A DNA stretch of 64,000 nucleotides from a virus: IMG/VR virus record IMGVR_UViG_3300028615_000137, positions 42,350 through 106,349 of that record; one strand, written 5' to 3'. Made by a program: the position numbers and the translations under genes. The notes under the pieces were generated by a model. The model was not told the origin of the DNA. It did no database searches and worked only from the letters and a program-made list of their open reading frames with translations. How positions within the stretch are numbered: the stretch's first letter is position 1; every line of letters starts with the position of its first letter. This document shows positions 43,053 to 51,490 of the stretch, one piece after another.

Positions 43053-43752
43053 TTGGCATGTAGATACATACATAGCTGGAGTACCGTTACTAGACAATTT
43101 TTATAAATTTCGAGACATCGTTGTAGATGTTTTGAGAAAAGAAAATATAGATGTTTTTCTTTTCACCGGTGACGCTTTCGATCCTGGTAGTAGGTTGGAT
43201 GCATTATATACAGCTACTATTATTGATACTGCTTATTTATTTTCCAATTACGTTTCTGAAAGTTATTGGATTGCTGGTAATCATGATGTAGTAGAAACTA
43301 GAAATGTTTTAACTACTTTATCGCCATTAAAATGTGCTCGTATTAAAAATACGGCTGTCTTAGAACATCCCGTACGCTATTTTGGCAGATATTTCGAATT
43401 AATTGCTTTGCCGTATGTTTCCCGTTCTGCATACAATGAAGATTTCTATACAGTATTAGAACATAAGGTTAAAAACATGCCGTTAATTGTTGCTGGTCAT
43501 ATGACAGTGCCCGGAGCTATGATGGGTTCCGAGTCGCGAGAAATGGCAAGGGGCAGAGACCTAGATTTACCAATTGATAAAATCGCGAAGCTGGAACCCT
43601 CTTTGGTTGTAAATGGTCATTATCACAATTCTCAGATTATTAAGGCTAAAAACGGCTTGGAAATCTTGGTGCCCGGTTCTCCGTTCAAAATGAACTTTGG
43701 GGAAACTGGTGATACACAAAAGGGATATACAATTGTCGAACTGGAAGTATGA
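43018..43752 (+). CDS. Recombination nuclease SbcD/Mre11-like (gp47), N-terminal part, 244 aa
   Basis: All phosphoesterase motifs are visible: TSDWHVD, FTGDAFDPG, AGNHDVV, VAGHMT and NGHYHN. It pairs with the SbcC-like protein downstream to process DNA ends. At 244 aa it lacks the C-terminal capping domain. That domain appears to continue in another frame from about 43733. Confidence 0.82.
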   Translation: MKNTTKILITSDWHVDTYIAGVPLLDNFYKFRDIVVDVLRKENIDVFLFTGDAFDPGSRLDALYTATIIDTAYLFSNYVSESYWIAGNHDVVETRNVLTTLSPLKCARIKNTAVLEHPVRYFGRYFELIALPYVSRSAYNEDFYTVLEHKVKNMPLIVAGHMTVPGAMMGSESREMARGRDLDLPIDKIAKLEPSLVVNGHYHNSQIIKAKNGLEILVPGSPFKMNFGETGDTQKGYTIVELEV

Positions 43753-44119
43753 TTTTGTCGAAGTACCGATCAATGAAGTAATTCAAATAAATTCTTTTAA
43801 AGAATTGGACGAACTTTACTTAAATGACCAACTTGATTGTTTTGTCAAAGTATCCATTTTAGTCAAGCAGTCAGAGGCTCATAAATTCGACGCTCAAAAA
43901 ATTCGAGATAAGTTGTATGATTTGGGCGCAAAGTCTGTTATTTTGGAGCCTAAATTTGTCAAAGATGTTGAACAGGATAAGACTCGAAAAGCTTTCAAAG
44001 TTAGTAAGACATCATTTCAGTCTGTGAAGGATTACGTAGATGAATTACCGATTGAAAACATGGACAAAATTCTTGTTCAAAATTTGATTACGAACTTTAT
44101 GAGTCAAGAAGGTATATGA
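43733..44119 (+). CDS. gp47 C-terminal domain in a separate frame, about 128 aa
   Basis: This frame overlaps the end of the gp47-like gene and reads LSNWKYDFVEVPINEVIQIN, then SFKELDELYLNDQLDCFVKV, the expected style of the Mre11/SbcD capping region. The best start is TTG 43733 with AGGGA eight bases upstream. Otherwise a +1 frameshift near 43735-43752 would fuse it to the nuclease domain. The stop overlaps the SbcC start (ATGA). Confidence 0.6.
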   Translation: MSNWKYDFVEVPINEVIQINSFKELDELYLNDQLDCFVKVSILVKQSEAHKFDAQKIRDKLYDLGAKSVILEPKFVKDVEQDKTRKAFKVSKTSFQSVKDYVDELPIENMDKILVQNLITNFMSQEGI

Positions 44120-46050
44120 TAATCAAAGAAATAAATCTGCAAAATTGGATGTGTTTCAGAGGTAAGCAAAAATTAGAAAACTTGCCTTCTGGCGCTATTA
44201 GCATATGTGCTAGTTATTCAGATAATCCAAGGCGTAGTAATTGGGGTGGTAAGTCCGCCTTTCTAGAGGCTATTGAATGGTGCTTGTACGGGGTTCATCG
44301 CAAGCGTCTAGAAGACGAAATCATATACAATGGAGCCAAAGAAACTTCTGTTACACTTATTTTTGATGATGGTATGGAAGTTGTTCGTTCGAGAATTAAA
44401 GGCAAATCCACAAAACTTGCCGTTCATATCAAGAATGATACTTATAAGCAAAAAGATGCTCAGAACATAATAGAAAAGTTATTAGGCTTTGATCAACAGG
44501 ATTATAGAGCCACTGTAAATTTCGCACAAGGTGATACTTCTTCGATTGTCGAAAAAACGAACAGTCAACGTAGAAGTATCTTAGATACCTGGCTCGGAAT
44601 GGACATGTGGAGTAGAATCCATGCTCGTGCAAAGGTACATTTGGAAACTTTGGAAAAAGATCTTGAATCGTATTCCTTAGTTCTTTCTGAAAGCGATCTA
44701 GAAATATTAAATTCAGACTCGGAAAGTCTCGAAGAAGAAATTGCAGGATTGAAAACCAGCGAAGATAAAAAACATGAAAATATAAAACGTCTCGAAGAAG
44801 AAATATCCGAAGCTACAAAAAGTATTGCTTTACAAACAACAAGGGATACAATCGAGAAAACTCAAAAAGAGATATCAGAGGTTAGAGAAGAACTTTCAAA
44901 GCTAAAAATTCTGCCCGTTTCTGAACATAAAGATAATCTATCTCTAATTGAACGAGATATTTATACCAAGTCTACTAGATTAGCTGAATTGACAAAAATT
45001 CTTGACAGTGGTTTCCAAGGCATTTGTCCATTGGTCAAGGAAGCTTGTCCGTCTTGCGATTTTGTAAATTCAAAAGTAGATTCTATGAACAGCGAACAAG
45101 AGAATTTAAAAACTGAATTAGGAGTTTTAAAAAAAGAAAAGGCATTTTTATCTCGCAAATTGGGCGACATAGAATTGAATAATGGGAAAGCTTCTTCGCT
45201 TAAAACTAAATTAGAGAATTTAGAAAGTAAGCTACAAGACTTGCAAAAAACATTTATCGTTGAAGAAGTCTATGAGGAGGAGCAATTAAAAACTTTAAAG
45301 GAAAAACTTGGGGAAGAGCGAAAAGAACTTACCGATATTGGACAAGAAATTCGCGATTTGTCAAAGATTTTGTCCGACAAAGAAAAGCTCGTAGAAAAAA
45401 TAGAAGAAAATAACAAGGCTAAATTAGAAGTCGAAGAATCTTTGAAAATAGCTAAAATAGCTAATCAAGTTCTTAGTCCCCTCGGTTTACCTCTGTTAAT
45501 CAGAGAATCCTTATTTAAAGAATTGGAAGAAAATGTAAATCTGTTATTGGACGGCACAGATTTAGATGTAGAATTTTCCTGGTGTAGAGAGACTAAGAAG
45601 TTGTCTGATTCTTGCGTCGGTTGTGGGTACATGTATAGAGGGCAAGCAGACAAACAATGCCCTGCTTGTAACATAGAAAGAGCGAAAAAATTATCCGACG
45701 AAGTTGAAATTCTAGTTTCAGACGGTTCAAATGTCATTGAAGACGTTAAATACAAAAGTGGCGGGGCTAAAGTATTAGTCGGCTCTGCTATTCGCTTCGC
45801 GGCTAGTAGAATTTTGAAAAGTAATAGAGATTCTTTATGTGAATGGTCTCAAATAGATGAGCCATTTGGACCATTAGATGTCCATAATAGAAAAGATCTT
45901 GCAAATACTTTTGCTAATATGCTAGAGGTAGTAGGTATTAGACAATCGTTTGTAGTGAGTCACGATTCTAATATTTTAGATTCTTTGCCTGGACGTATTG
46001 AGATAATGCGTCATAATGGCTATTCGGAGATAAAAAATGCTTGTAGTTAA
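44116..46050 (+). CDS. Recombination ATPase SbcC/Rad50-like (gp46), 644 aa
   Basis: The N-terminal P-loop is RSNWGGKSAFLEAIEWCLYG (K46, S47). Long coiled coils flank a cysteine hinge (CPLVKEACPSC), and later CVGCGYMYRGQADKQCPACN adds two more CxxC pairs. The signature YKSGGAKVLVGSAIRF and Walker B/D-loop QIDEPFGPLD complete an SMC-like ATPase. Together with gp47 it resects DNA ends. Length is near T4 gp46. Confidence 0.88.
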   Translation: MIIKEINLQNWMCFRGKQKLENLPSGAISICASYSDNPRRSNWGGKSAFLEAIEWCLYGVHRKRLEDEIIYNGAKETSVTLIFDDGMEVVRSRIKGKSTKLAVHIKNDTYKQKDAQNIIEKLLGFDQQDYRATVNFAQGDTSSIVEKTNSQRRSILDTWLGMDMWSRIHARAKVHLETLEKDLESYSLVLSESDLEILNSDSESLEEEIAGLKTSEDKKHENIKRLEEEISEATKSIALQTTRDTIEKTQKEISEVREELSKLKILPVSEHKDNLSLIERDIYTKSTRLAELTKILDSGFQGICPLVKEACPSCDFVNSKVDSMNSEQENLKTELGVLKKEKAFLSRKLGDIELNNGKASSLKTKLENLESKLQDLQKTFIVEEVYEEEQLKTLKEKLGEERKELTDIGQEIRDLSKILSDKEKLVEKIEENNKAKLEVEESLKIAKIANQVLSPLGLPLLIRESLFKELEENVNLLLDGTDLDVEFSWCRETKKLSDSCVGCGYMYRGQADKQCPACNIERAKKLSDEVEILVSDGSNVIEDVKYKSGGAKVLVGSAIRFAASRILKSNRDSLCEWSQIDEPFGPLDVHNRKDLANTFANMLEVVGIRQSFVVSHDSNILDSLPGRIEIMRHNGYSEIKNACS

Positions 46051-46065
46051 AATAGAAGAAGTAAA

Positions 46066-46236
46066 ATGAATATTTATTTTGATTATAGAAATAAGTATTA
46101 TAAAGTTTTTGTTTATTATAGTCCTGGTTATTCTTCTCCATGGCGTGTAAAAATTCCAGAACTTCGATTAGAAGCTACTGGCAGCACTATAGAAAAATGC
46201 TTTAAACAGTTGTCTTTGATGGCAACAAACGTTTAA
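46066..46236 (+). CDS. Small aromatic-rich protein, 56 aa
   Basis: MNIYFDYRNKYYKVFVYYSP, then WRVKIPELRLEATGSTIEKC. Many Tyr and a beta-then-helix pattern resemble small HicB/BrnT-like folds. The next gene starts at the adjacent base. Function unknown. Confidence 0.55.
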   Translation: MNIYFDYRNKYYKVFVYYSPGYSSPWRVKIPELRLEATGSTIEKCFKQLSLMATNV

Positions 46237-46893
46237 ATGAAAAAAACCAAGGCTAATGAAAAAATATATTGGAATAGAAAGCCGTGGCCTTGTGTGATTA
46301 TTTCGGTAGATCCTGGAAAGCATGCCGGAGCTTCGATACTTAGTTCTAAGGGGCGAGATATTGAAGTTCATTACGTTCAAACGGTAGAAACCAATTCGGT
46401 ACAAGTAGAAGGTATGATAGTCAAGGCTATAGATGTGGCCTATAAACTACGTCTAAAGCTCTTTCTAGTGACAGAAACGTGGGGAGCGGGGGGACCTATG
46501 GGTATAGACCAATGGTGTGGTCTGGGCGCCGCTAGGGGTGCGTGGGAACGTGCCATGCATCTTTACATTCCCATTTCTAGTAATGTAATAGTTAAAAGTA
46601 GACATAAAACCAGGATAAACTGTCAAACCTGGAGAGCCTGGATGATTGGAAAAAATGGAGAAAAAAATGGAGGAAAATTTACTCGTTTTGACGATTTGGG
46701 GTGGAAAGATGCTGCAAAAGAGGCTATACCTAAGTTCTATCCCAAATTGAATGTAGAGGGATTAGATCATAACGCTCTAGAATCTGTGTTAATAGGAACA
46801 CATGCTTTTAGGAGTGACGAAGTAGGAAAATTACTAACTAAGAAAGAGAGAAAGCAACATGAGCAAGACAACAGGAAAGAATCGAATTACTAA
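46237..46893 (+). CDS. RuvC-like Holliday junction resolvase, 218 aa
   Basis: RNase H-fold pattern: IISVDPGKHAGAS (D25), LFLVTETWGA (E80) and a C-terminal GLDHNALESVLIGTHA in place of the usual DxxxDA. It would cut branched DNA before packaging. The C-terminus is basic. It overlaps the methyltransferase by 35 bases. Confidence 0.62.
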   Translation: MKKTKANEKIYWNRKPWPCVIISVDPGKHAGASILSSKGRDIEVHYVQTVETNSVQVEGMIVKAIDVAYKLRLKLFLVTETWGAGGPMGIDQWCGLGAARGAWERAMHLYIPISSNVIVKSRHKTRINCQTWRAWMIGKNGEKNGGKFTRFDDLGWKDAAKEAIPKFYPKLNVEGLDHNALESVLIGTHAFRSDEVGKLLTKKERKQHEQDNRKESNY

Positions 46894-47539
46894 CGATCGC
46901 TATTTGACGCCCCCATGGGCTATTAAGAGGTTTGTAGAAGAGTTTCCGTGGAGTGCTAGGTTTGGCGACGAAGGAACTATACGAGCCATCGAACCTGCCT
47001 ATGGCGAGGGAAATATCATTCGCGTCTTGAACGAACATCCACAGCTTCAATACTTTGAATGGCAAGCTATTGATATTCAAGAGCCGGAGTTTGATCTTCC
47101 GAATAATACAGATTTTTCGCGGAATAATTTCTTGGATGTTGATTTTGGCGAAGATAATTTTGATCTTCTTATTACCAATCCGCCTTTTTCCTTGGCGATG
47201 GAATATGTGACCAAGGGTCTAAAAATTGCAGAACATGTAATTCTAATGCTACGTCTAAATTTCCTTGGTTCGCACAAGCGTAATAAATTTTTCCGAGAGA
47301 ATATGCCTAATACTTATGTGTTGCCTAATCGTGTAAGCTATACTGCTAACGGCAAGGCAGATTCTTGTGAGATTGCCTGGATGCATTGGGATCGTGAAAA
47401 TCTAGCGGATTTTGGCATGCAACGTATTTTGAAGGATACTCCTGCCGAAGAACGAAAGTCAGACCGCAATCGAATTGTAGGCTTTGAAGAGTTTGCCATT
47501 GAAACTACTTCTGAGGCTAGTGACAATGCCGCTGAGTGA
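46859..47539 (+). CDS. DNA adenine methyltransferase-like protein, 226 aa
   Basis: AdoMet motif I-like IEPAYGEGN (about residues 45-52) and catalytic motif NPPF (residues 107-110) in LLITNPPFSLAMEYVTKGL mark an N6-adenine methyltransferase fold. It may shield phage DNA from restriction. No partner endonuclease is seen. Start overlaps the resolvase gene. Confidence 0.72.
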   Translation: MSKTTGKNRITNDRYLTPPWAIKRFVEEFPWSARFGDEGTIRAIEPAYGEGNIIRVLNEHPQLQYFEWQAIDIQEPEFDLPNNTDFSRNNFLDVDFGEDNFDLLITNPPFSLAMEYVTKGLKIAEHVILMLRLNFLGSHKRNKFFRENMPNTYVLPNRVSYTANGKADSCEIAWMHWDRENLADFGMQRILKDTPAEERKSDRNRIVGFEEFAIETTSEASDNAAE

Positions 47540-47831
47540 TTTGGAAAGATTGTGGGAACGTGCCGTACTTGTTATGTACGATATTGACCCGCAAGAAGCC
47601 GATATGGTAGGTCGTGGCAGGGTTATTGAATGTTCTCCTGGCAAGTTTGTGGTAAGATATCCTAAAGAGTTGCCACATTCTAAGGTTGCGAGACGCAGGA
47701 TTCCTACTATCAAGGGATGCTTGGCACAGGCGCAAACAGAATTGCTAGACGAATTTGATCACGATTTAGATATGGAACGATTAGAAATAGTAATTTTGCC
47801 GGAACCTAGAAACGACTGCGCCAATGTCTAA
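47526..47831 (+). CDS. Hypothetical protein, 101 aa
   Basis: ATG 47526 overlaps the methyltransferase end. SH3/Tudor-like beta pattern MVGRGRVIECSPGKFVVRYP, then a helix (CLAQAQTELLDEFDHDLDME). Function unknown. Confidence 0.5.
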   Translation: MPLSDLERLWERAVLVMYDIDPQEADMVGRGRVIECSPGKFVVRYPKELPHSKVARRRIPTIKGCLAQAQTELLDEFDHDLDMERLEIVILPEPRNDCANV

Positions 47832-48117
47832 CGACAACGTATTATCCTTTAAGAAGACTTACAAAGTTGGTTTGAACATTTTTTTGGAGATGCAAGTTCC
47901 ACCAAATGTGAAAATGAACTACGTAATTCAATTTCTTTCTGGTTATTTGATGAAGTCGATAGATAATGGTCATTTGAAAAATAAATTGAAGTCCGAATTC
48001 AATTTAGATATGTTAGACCACGGATTGAAGTTTGAGTTAGTTGACGATGCAGAAACAGTAGACTTTTTCGATGATATTGAATTAATAGACGAGGATCCGC
48101 CGCAAAATGACGACTAA
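47824..48117 (+). CDS. Hypothetical protein, 97 aa
   Basis: Alpha/beta pattern (KVGLNIFLEMQVPPNVKMNY, VIQFLSGYLMKSIDNGHLKN) with an acidic C-terminus (DFFDDIELIDEDPPQNDD). Overlaps both neighbours. Function unknown. Confidence 0.5.
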   Translation: MSNDNVLSFKKTYKVGLNIFLEMQVPPNVKMNYVIQFLSGYLMKSIDNGHLKNKLKSEFNLDMLDHGLKFELVDDAETVDFFDDIELIDEDPPQNDD

Positions 48118-48634
48118 AGAAAAATTGGGGTATGACCCTGTAAACCACCCTAAGCACTATAATATCGGCTCTAAAGAGGTATTACAGGTAATAGAGGAAT
48201 GGGGAGCAGATAGAGATCATATGGTAGGCAACGCTATTAAGTACATAGCTAGGGCTTACTGGAAAGGTTCTTTTGTCGATGATTTGAAGAAGTCTGTTTT
48301 CTATCTAAATCGTAGAATTTCAAATGAGCCAAAGGGTTTTTGGAACAGAGTAAAGAATTGGATTTCTCCAAAATATCCAGTTTTCAATGTCGATCCTGCT
48401 GAAGTAGAATTTGTTATCGACGATTGGCAACTAAGAGGCGATTTTTACCTGGCTATGGCACTTAAGTGTATTGCAGAAAACGATTTATTGTTTGCAGTGC
48501 ATTATTTGGAAAATAGAATTGAGGCGATTGACACATTACCAGAAATCTTATTCGAACACCCCGATTTTTATGTTGAAGAAGATGACATCGATACTGAAGT
48601 TTTTGAAACTACGTATGGAAAGTTAATGCTATGA
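48107..48634 (+). CDS. DUF3310-family protein (SaV-like), 175 aa
   Basis: VNHPKHYNIGSKEVLQVIEE and MVGNAIKYIARAYWKGSFVD, then DLKKSVFYLNRRI, are the hallmark of DUF3310, a common phage family sometimes called nucleotide kinase-like. A C-terminal extension of about 100 aa is added (YPVFNVDPAEVEFVIDDWQL). Biochemical role unknown. Confidence 0.78.
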   Translation: MTTKEKLGYDPVNHPKHYNIGSKEVLQVIEEWGADRDHMVGNAIKYIARAYWKGSFVDDLKKSVFYLNRRISNEPKGFWNRVKNWISPKYPVFNVDPAEVEFVIDDWQLRGDFYLAMALKCIAENDLLFAVHYLENRIEAIDTLPEILFEHPDFYVEEDDIDTEVFETTYGKLML

Positions 48635-49221
48635 ATTCGGCTAACAATAAATATTTCATAGATCATAGTTTAGACTTTATTCGTTTAGCTAATACTTTCA
48701 TGGCCAAGCTTTGCTCTTGGATAGTTTGTTTATTGGCATCGCGCACAGAGATTATTTACGTTAACGATAATCCATATCTTCTACGTTGCCACATCTTGAA
48801 CCATTTTTGGATATTTCCCGCCGTATATCTACACTATTTTTATAGAGGAGATGAAGATAGGTCTTTACACAATCATCCGTGGAAATGGGCTTATAGTCTC
48901 ATTCTTTCTGGAGGCTATCTAGAAGAGAAACCTCACTTTTACTGCCCAATTACAGGCAAAATGCAACGAAAGAAAAGGCGCGTCTCGCCTTGGTCTATTA
49001 ATCGTATAACACAAGACGATTTCCATAGAGTATCGCTTACTAATCTGGCATGTTGGACTTTATTTATACCAGGTCCTTATATCCAAAAATGGGGATTTAT
49101 AGATGATTATGGAAACTTTGAAGATTTTACAAAATATGCTGACACGGGTAAGCGAGTTCCATTGATTCAAAGTGCTGATATTATTAAAATTCGTGGAAAA
49201 AAAGCCACTTCTTTCGAGTAA
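48631..49221 (+). CDS. Cupin-like protein, 196 aa
   Basis: After a hydrophobic segment (LANTFMAKLCSWIVCLLAS), DEDRSLHNHPWKWAYSLILS, GGYLEE has HxH(x)-type metal ligands, and DFHRVSLTNLACWTLFIPGP gives the second His. This fits a cupin fold, perhaps an Fe-dependent enzyme. Substrate unknown. ATG overlaps the upstream stop. Confidence 0.5.
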   Translation: MNSANNKYFIDHSLDFIRLANTFMAKLCSWIVCLLASRTEIIYVNDNPYLLRCHILNHFWIFPAVYLHYFYRGDEDRSLHNHPWKWAYSLILSGGYLEEKPHFYCPITGKMQRKKRRVSPWSINRITQDDFHRVSLTNLACWTLFIPGPYIQKWGFIDDYGNFEDFTKYADTGKRVPLIQSADIIKIRGKKATSFE

Positions 49222-49224
49222 AAA

Positions 49225-49452
49225 ATGGACGATTCTTTCTTTCAGACGTTGCTTATCGGTTTAGTTCTGCTAAATATATTGTATTGCCTGATTGCAGGTA
49301 GCTTAGCTTTGACGCTCGTAAATATACATTTGCTTATCAAGACTAGAAAAATAAAACAAGCCGGAATGGCGGAATTGGCAGACGCGAACGGTTTAAGCCC
49401 GTTTGTCGAAAGACGTGTGGGTTCGAATCCCTCTTCCGGTACCAATAAATAG
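49225..49452 (+). CDS. Small membrane protein whose frame runs through tRNA-Leu, 75 aa
   Basis: Residues 6-37 are hydrophobic (TLLIGLVLLNILYCLIAGSL, ALTLVNIHLLI), a plausible membrane anchor, with the start three bases after the upstream stop. From about residue 47 the sequence (GMAELADANGLSPFVERRVG) is simply the tRNA-Leu gene read in frame. So either the C-terminus is real and the gene shares DNA with the tRNA, or translation serves only the membrane part. Confidence 0.4.
   Translation: MDDSFFQTLLIGLVLLNILYCLIAGSLALTLVNIHLLIKTRKIKQAGMAELADANGLSPFVERRVGSNPSSGTNK
49360..49444 (+). tRNA. tRNA-Leu (anticodon TAA)
   Basis: Class II tRNA with acceptor GCCGGAA/TTCCGGT, anticodon stem AACGG/CCGTT around TTTAAGC (anticodon TAA), a long variable arm and T-arm GGGTTCGAATCCC. 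CCA is encoded. Confidence 0.95.
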
Positions 49453-49463
49453 GATGATGCAGA

Positions 49464-49772
49464 ATGAGTTGGAATGAAGAGGGCGATTTTGAGTTGGTTG
49501 AAGCTGTTATAACTATTAATGGTTATGATGTTGTTTACTGGATTGCAGTGGATGGGTTTTCGATTAATGTTGCATTGGATCTCTTGTTGGAAGATCCTAG
49601 TGTTGTTGAAATGTTTTTTAATGAAAGTATACCAGTAACAATTAATATGTCCTATTGTTCCGAAGCCAGGGCTAGAGAATTGGAATTTGTTGATTATGAT
49701 GAAACCAGAAGTATGTGGGAAGAATTTAATCGTGTTTGCAAGCCTGGTGTTTTTGCTTGCTCTGAGTATTAG
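49464..49772 (+). CDS. Hypothetical acidic protein, 102 aa
   Basis: EEGDFELVEAVITINGYDVV, then a helical acidic stretch (VALDLLLEDPSVVEMFFNES). Soluble. It follows tRNA-Leu with RBS AGGATGATG-type. It overlaps the next gene. Function unknown. Confidence 0.5.
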   Translation: MSWNEEGDFELVEAVITINGYDVVYWIAVDGFSINVALDLLLEDPSVVEMFFNESIPVTINMSYCSEARARELEFVDYDETRSMWEEFNRVCKPGVFACSEY

Positions 49773-49980
49773 CTGTTATCCTTCTTATCCATATAGAAAG
49801 GAAAATTGGCAAGAATATAAATATTATCAGGATCAATGCAAAAAGACTTGTAGAAGTTACGATAATTCTTACATGATCAAGTTCAACTTATATAAGGATG
49901 AACGATATCGTTGCATGTGTAGACATTCTTGGTCTGGCGCGGAATTTTATGTAATAGGTGTAAAATGTCAAAGAAAATGA
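49696..49980 (+). CDS. Exported Cys-rich small protein, 94 aa
   Basis: The N-terminal hydrophobic stretch KNLIVFASLVFLLALSISC could be a signal peptide, possibly a lipoprotein one (SIS-C). The mature part is Tyr- and Cys-rich (YYQDQCKKTCRSYDNSYMIK, RYRCMCRHSWSG). Starts in the upstream gene; the start is uncertain between 49696 and 49699. Function unknown. Confidence 0.45.
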   Translation: MMKPEVCGKNLIVFASLVFLLALSISCYPSYPYRKENWQEYKYYQDQCKKTCRSYDNSYMIKFNLYKDERYRCMCRHSWSGAEFYVIGVKCQRK

Positions 49981-50273
49981 CAAGGCAAGAATTAATAGAA
50001 AAGTATGAAAATGGGGAAAGAGATTTCCAAGGAGTAGATCTCAGCGGACTGGATCTAAGTGGAGTATATCTTGAAGGTGCAGATCTCTACCGTGCAAATC
50101 TAGAATGTGCAAATCTCGAGAATGCAAACCTAGAAGGTGCAGATTTACAAGGTGCAGATCTAGAAGGTGCAAATCTCAAAAGGGCAATCCTTCAAGATGC
50201 GGATTTCTACTGTGCAAATCTCGAGAATGCAGATCTCAAGGATGCGGATCTTGAAGGTGTCCTACGTAGCTAA
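49965..50273 (+). CDS. Pentapeptide-repeat protein, 102 aa
   Basis: The N-terminal cap MSKKMTRQELIEKYENGERD, then FQGVDLSG, is shared by the other members here. It leads into A(D/N)LxX pentapeptides (GADLYRANLECANLENANLE, GADLQGADLEGANLKRAIL), which should form a right-handed quadrilateral helix. Such proteins can mimic DNA, for example against gyrase. Start chosen at ATG 49965. Confidence 0.82.
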   Translation: MSKKMTRQELIEKYENGERDFQGVDLSGLDLSGVYLEGADLYRANLECANLENANLEGADLQGADLEGANLKRAILQDADFYCANLENADLKDADLEGVLRS

Positions 50274-50302
50274 GGAAAGTTACAATATAGGTAGAAAATT
50301 TT

Positions 50303-50815
50303 ATGAAGAAAATGACTAGGCAAGAAATTATCGAAAAGTATAAAAAAGGGGAAAGAGATTTCCGAGAGGAAAATCTAAGCGGAGTAGATCTAAGCGGACT
50401 GTATCTATGTGGAGTAAATCTCCTATTTGCAAATCTCAACTATGCAGATCTTAGCAATGCGGTTCTCAAGTGTGCAAATCTCAGACATGCAGATCTCAGC
50501 TATGCTAACCTTACCGACGCAGTACTTAGTTATGCTAATCTTTTAGATGCAGATCTCAGACATACAACGCTATTCTGCTCAGATTTCCAAGGGGCAGAAC
50601 TCAAGGATGCGGATTTAGAAGGGGCAGATCTTGAAGGTGCAAATCTTGAAGGCGCAAATCTTGAAGGTGCAAATCTAGAAGGTGCAAAACTCAAAAGGGC
50701 AGATCTCAGTCATGCAAATCTCAGGTATGCAAATCTAATGAGTGTAGATCTTAGGGGAGCAAATCTCGAGGGTACCCAAATTTATATTGGAAATCTTAGA
50801 TTCGTACCAGCGTAG
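50303..50815 (+). CDS. Pentapeptide-repeat protein, 170 aa
   Basis: Same cap (MKKMTRQEIIEKYKKGERDF) and about 25 pentapeptides (ANLNYADLSNAVLKCANLRH; DLEGADLEGANLEGANLEGA), ending with NLEGTQIYIGNLRFVPA. The longest intact member. A TTACAATATAGG box at about 50280-50291 lies just upstream and may be a promoter. Soluble; role unknown, DNA mimicry possible. Confidence 0.85.
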   Translation: MKKMTRQEIIEKYKKGERDFREENLSGVDLSGLYLCGVNLLFANLNYADLSNAVLKCANLRHADLSYANLTDAVLSYANLLDADLRHTTLFCSDFQGAELKDADLEGADLEGANLEGANLEGANLEGAKLKRADLSHANLRYANLMSVDLRGANLEGTQIYIGNLRFVPA

Positions 50816-50841
50816 GAGTACCTTTTATATAATAGGAAAAA

Positions 50842-51279
50842 ATGACAAACGAAGAGCAACTAAAAATCCTCAGAAGATTCAGAGGAGTAGATAGTCCATG
50901 CGAAGCTTGCATGGGTATGGGCAGGAGAATGTATTCCAGCGGCTCTACTTGGCGTGGTGGTATGGGTACAGCGGCTTGTACTTGGGATGTGTGCGATGTA
51001 TGTTGGGGTTCTGGAGATAAGAACCGTATAGGCGCCAATTTAAGGGAAATTGAAAAGGAACGGCGAGATTGGGAACACGAGCAATGTTTAACTTGGCTAA
51101 CTCGCCATTTGGGTTTAGATTTCAACGCTTTAAATAGACGTCTTGGAGACATATCAGACTTTTGCAAAAAACAAGCCAATAAAAGGAAAATTCCACAAGG
51201 TGAAGATTACTTTTGGTGGTCGGAAAATTGGTTAGCTCTGTCTAGCCTATTTAGAAAATTAATAAAGGAAAAAGAATAA
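50842..51279 (+). CDS. Zinc-finger protein with DnaJ-like CxxCxGxG motifs, 145 aa
   Basis: CEACMGMGRRMY (about residue 20) and CDVCWGSGDK (about residue 51) are two CxxCxGxG motifs, as in the DnaJ zinc domain. The rest is helical and charged (NLREIEKERRDWEHEQCLTW). It may bind protein or RNA. No J domain is present. Confidence 0.6.
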   Translation: MTNEEQLKILRRFRGVDSPCEACMGMGRRMYSSGSTWRGGMGTAACTWDVCDVCWGSGDKNRIGANLREIEKERRDWEHEQCLTWLTRHLGLDFNALNRRLGDISDFCKKQANKRKIPQGEDYFWWSENWLALSSLFRKLIKEKE

Positions 51280-51280
51280 A

Positions 51281-51442
51281 ATGCTAATTTCACTATTTAT
51301 GACAATTATTGCTCTTGGTTCCATTGCCATTCTTCTCTCTGTTGTCTCTGTTGTACTTTTTCGCCAACACATGAAAAATAGACAACAGCGATTGAAGGGA
51401 TTTGAACGTCGAAGCGAGCCGAATATTAGGCTGATAGGATGA
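51281..51442 (+). CDS. Small single-pass membrane protein, 53 aa
   Basis: Residues 2-27 are hydrophobic (LISLFMTIIALGSIAILLSV, VSVVLF), followed by a basic tail (RQHMKNRQQRLKGFERRSE). Starts right after the upstream stop with AAGGAAAAAG as RBS. Function unknown. Confidence 0.5.
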   Translation: MLISLFMTIIALGSIAILLSVVSVVLFRQHMKNRQQRLKGFERRSEPNIRLIG

Positions 51443-51490
51443 AATTCTCATACTTGGTAAATATGAAATATATGGATTATCATTCCACTT

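Noticed and set aside
50060-50760. Short-period DNA repeats resembling a CRISPR or satellite array
   Set aside because: The 15-base period encodes pentapeptides in frame; there are no spacers.
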